From NCBI GenBank assembly GCA_021229015.1, contig CM037783.1, forward strand, positions 55,572,169 to 55,636,168: DNA of 64,000 nt. The letters are read 5' to 3'. Below are positions 53,601 to 58,583 of the stretch, one piece after another. Position 1 is the stretch's first letter. The number at the start of each line of letters is the position of its first letter. Origin of the DNA: Solen grandis (lineage: Eukaryota > Mollusca > Bivalvia > Adapedonta > Solenidae). Below the pieces are notes generated by a model. That model was not told the DNA's origin, searched no databases, and worked only from the letters and a program-made list of their open reading frames with translations. The position numbers were made by a program, and so were the translations under genes.

Positions 53601-56600
53601 GTGACTGGGTATGGTATCATGCTACAACGAAATACTGCAGTGTGACAGCATTATATCTGCCTCAAAAAGTCTTCAAATGACTGAAATACTGTTGGTTGGA
53701 CGTTTAACCCAAGAAACAAACAAACATACATACATAAACAAAGATTAATATACTCAAGTTTGACACAGCGATTTTCATAATTCAAGAAGATTTTGCCTTT
53801 GCAAACATATAAATCCTTTCTTGGTGATATCTTTTAGTAAAATTTCAATGTTAAAATCTCGATATTCTTTTCTTAATTTTAAATATTTATCAAGCAATCA
53901 GATTCAAAAAATGAAAAGATAATGAAACATGTTACATTCATTGATTGTGAATGCCATATGGTGTTACTGTGCAAAGTGTCCTATTATTCATAACAAATTC
54001 TTATTTAGATGCTTATACACTTTAAAAAAGCCCAAGAATTCGAACTTGATTCGAACTACTGTATGCAAGTCAAATACTCTACCACGTCGCTACAAAAACT
54101 GGTTCCATGATAAGGGAGTACAAGTGTCAAGTTCAACCTCTACCTCTACTACAGTAGAAAAAAGGATTGTTATTTTTCGTTGGATATAGAAAAAAAACCT
54201 TTATATGAGGCTTTTTCGGAAATTATTGAGACAACATGAAAAATTAAGGAACTAAAGGGAAAATAAATCTAAGAGTTACACAACCCAACATAAGTATTAT
54301 ATGTATGCAAAATATATATTTCTTAATGACGCCCATATAGTTTCTGTATCCGTTTGAATGACATGATCTGGCTTTATCCGGAGCACGGCGACGTCATGGA
54401 CATGACGTTACATTGATATCAGTTTGGTTGGTCATTCCTTTTATAGAGAAAACATCGTCAAAACCAGAGATACTTTATTTCCGCTGCACCCATGTAATAT
54501 ACAATAATACACAAAACTCATTACCATAAAGGTTACTCTTAAGCTTGCTAGAGTTGTTAAATCTTCAACTAATAAAATTGCATAAGATATGAGGTAAACA
54601 GCGTAGCCCATTTGAGTTTTATTTGTTATAACTATTTGTCCTCTATACCATTCAAAGCTTTATGAAAGAGTTGGATCTTCGAAAATCGCCTGTGCAACAA
54701 ATATACTAGAGCCTGAGAATGACTACGTCCACTCTGTGCCATTTCCAACTGTGTCTTTCTTCCAACGTATGACTTTCCCAATGGCACTAGAACCGCAAAA
54801 TTGCAAATTTTATCGTTATCTTGATTATCAAAAATATAGATATACGTTTTTTTTTCTCTGGTACTGTATACAAAAACATAGTAAGGAACGGATTCTGATA
54901 TCACTTGATTACGAACGTCGTAACTTTATACACATGCATGTCACTATCATATCTGCACGCTTCGATCAATCTTCGATCAACATCCGGTTTTGTTGGCGTA
55001 TGTTGTTGTTGTAGTTCTAGATTTTGAATCGAGCGATCTGATTAAACAACTTGAAATTAACATCGACTGATTGTTGGAAATTGCATGCGTTTTAAATCAT
55101 TCAATCAGAATCGCCGAAAAAACAAACAAACCGGAAGTGGTTGATGGAACAGACTTATAAAAATGTACAAATTATTGACATTTGGTGCCATTACTTTCTT
55201 AAGGTTGTCTTTAGACAGTTATTCCTTACTCCAAATGTTAATTGAATATCAGACTGATCGAACCGTGCATAAAACATAATGGTAGCAAATACAAAACAGG
55301 GGGACAAAAAATCGTAATCAACATTTTATTAAATTGGCATTTCTGTGGTTCTAGTGCCAGTGAACTTTCCCCATTCAACATAAGTTTTAATGATAGCCGC
55401 TGCTCCGCTTTGACGTCAAAATCCAAAATGAATCGTGATTTCGTTTACACAAACACCTGATAAAGGCCTATAGCTTGCATATCTATTTAGCTAATTATTT
55501 CAAATTTCACCAGGGTGATGTCACCATCGTATCGTTATCATGAAGTCAGTTTAATCAAAGTCTTTCTGCTATTTCTACATTATTGTAACACATATGCACC
55601 GGAGTTACTTCTGTACTTTCCAATTTTCACGGCGAGCTCCGGGTAACCCTACCTAACAGTATCTAAACATTAATTATAGTTTTACTGTCTGTAGTTTGTT
55701 ATATTTGTTCTCTTTGCATGATCCGTCAGTGATTTATTAAAGCTTATTTTTTTATGAAAAATCAACCATGTCTAAATAATTTCCGAACAAGCAAATTGTG
55801 CGTATATATTCCACGCTGTGTTGGTCGGAAGCCTTTAAACATGACGTCAAGGTCACAAATCTGAAGTTTTTGCAAAAACGATCAGGTACTAAAACGATGG
55901 TAGACCTGAATAAAAGTGCACTGATGACCTACATGTATATACTCTGTCTTAAACTACATTAAGAAACGCCTTAGATTTTTTAATAAAATAGGTTTATTAC
56001 ATAAGATGTTTCATGTATTTTATACACATTGATATTCACCAGTAGACATGAATGGTTAACAGATGATCTCAATAATTTTCTGTAAGTGAACAACTGACAA
56101 TGTTACCTGTTCAAGCAACATGTTGTGGCCCACATCTGATGCAATCATACATTTGTTTTCTGACAGAAATTCTGCAATCCAGTCTCTCAGGACGGGGAAG
56201 ATAGCTACCAGTTCTTTAACAATCTGAAACACAGCCGAAATATTCTGTTGATAGGTGTTATACTGTATAATATACGAGTTTATTATTTGTAATTTTAATA
56301 GAAACAAGACCAATTTCAATCATGCATGTGTTCTAATTAATATTATCTGCTGTGGGTCATGTAATTCAAAACTTGATTTGAATATTTGCTTAAATGTTGT
56401 CCTTATTTGAAACAGTTTTAGTACTTCTTATTACTCAAATACTAAAGAGAACAACTTTTTCAGATATAGTTATGTAAGTTTAAAATGTATTTTTAATTTG
56501 AAAATATATTGAATACTCACAAAGTCACCTGCACTTTTTTCCTCATCCTTTGACCCAACATAGTCGTAAATAAAGCAAATGTTCGGATGGGCCAAAACGG

Positions 56601-58552
56601 AGTAATTGTTGCCAATGTCAACGAATAAACCTTAAATAAAACATTTTAACTTTAATATATAAGAAAAACTTATCGTTTCATTTAAATTTCTATTGATGTT
56701 GCTGTTGATTTCCTGGCGCGTTTCAGATTTACAATTACCTTAGAGTTGCATTAGTGTCTATACGTACGATAAAGTAGTAATAAAAATTATAATACAAGTA
56801 TTATATAACAAGCCAAAATAACGTCTTACTGGTGGTGATATCGCAGTATTTTGCCCTTATTGAATCTGGTAGAATGCTCGATCTCAATGCCAGAAACGTC
56901 TCTTCCCAGGTAAGGTACCGTGATTCCTTTGTTATGATATTAATAGCATAGTCGTTTCGGCCCTGTGAATGAGAAACAAACTTAAAAGAATATGAAGAAA
57001 ATGCATTTTGGGTAACACAGAAAATAGGCGAAGATTTTAAAGGTAAAATTACGTTACGAAATTACCGTTTTATCACAGATTTGTTTCAAGATGATGGTTG
57101 AATCAATGATCTATCGAAATCGAGGAATGTTTTGTTACACAAATTATTCATGAGTTGAAATGGTTCAGATTCATTCCGTTAAACGAAGTATTAAAATATA
57201 CAGTCAGATCATTCAATTGTCAGTGATGCTTAAATGTTAGCTATATAATGTATATTACAGGATGGACGACACATAACAGACATGATGATACTAAAGGCAA
57301 ATTTGCTATGAGTTCTATTAAATTGAATTAAAAGAATTAAAAATTTGTAACATATTTTTCAGGCATAAATTTATGTATCAAATTTCAATTAACAGATCTT
57401 TGATTACCAAACCTTTGAGATAATACAAACCTGTCATAAGCGGTCCGTTAATACAACAAGAGAAAGTGGTCGCTTAAAAGAGGTAACCGCTGAATGAAGG
57501 GTAAACAAGATGATATTGTTTGGTAATATTTAAACTGACAGCTAAATACAGGTTGACCACTAATAAAGGTTAAACTGTATCTTACTTTATGGGGTCTCAG
57601 ATCTAGCAAAAAGTTGACTTGACTATTTAAGTTTACCGTCGCCTCGACAGTCTTCCAGTCATATAGCGACGTCCAGCTAATTACAGGTGGAGGAAGACCC
57701 CGAATGCACGGAGACATCCGGATAGAACCACCGACCTACCGCAATCCAGCTGGAAGGCTTCCGCACATGAAAATCCGAATGACCCTGCCGGGATTCGAAC
57801 CCACGCGGTGAGGGGCGGAGTGAGTGTTAAAGTCAGCGACTTTACCCTCTCGGCCACGGAGACCCCGCAAAAAGTTGAACTGATTATAATGATACAATAT
57901 ATTTTTCAATGTACTAGTGTTCCGATCTAATCGAAGCATGAAAAATGCAAAATGTTCACCTACAATTAATCTTATTTACATACCTTGCAAAGGGCAATGT
58001 AAAGATCAAGTTGATGTAGCAGAAAATCGTGTTTATCTTTGTTGTAAACTGCAGACGTTTCCTGCAACACACATTCGTATACTATACAACTTCTGCAAGG
58101 AGGTGTCAGGGTACGATGCCACATTGAATACATAGAGGTTTTCCTTTATGTCTTTCCATTATGAATTATTCATTGCCTATTTGAACTAGTCCGCACTTAT
58201 TTTAACGCCGAGCGTGTTTTTTAAGTATCAGAGGGACTTTTGTCAAATGTATCAGAGCAAAATGTTTTAACCTTTTTTGTTTACAAATAAATACCATATT
58301 GATTAATCAGTGTAGAATGCACAAATATATTTTGTCCAATATCATATACTATTTTGCTATACTGAACACGGTTATGGTCCATTTCAGTAGATACAATATA
58401 ATTTTAATAGTTACAATAGGGTGCAATGTGATCATTTCATATCTTGAACGGATTTAACATATTGGGATGAATGCACTTCTAATACTTCTAATATTTAAAT
58501 GATGTATAGCGTTCCATTAAAACATTGACTTAAGAGACCTACAAAAATGATA

Positions 58553-58583
<31 letters not shown>

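Noticed and set aside
54783..55358. Transposon bounded by GGCACTAGAACC inverted segments
   Set aside because: The similarity ends after about 30 bases on each side and no target duplication is visible; left as a remark only.
57760..57870. tRNA-Leu/Ser gene
   Set aside because: A and B boxes are good, but arms do not pair fully and a SINE body follows, so it was called a SINE.
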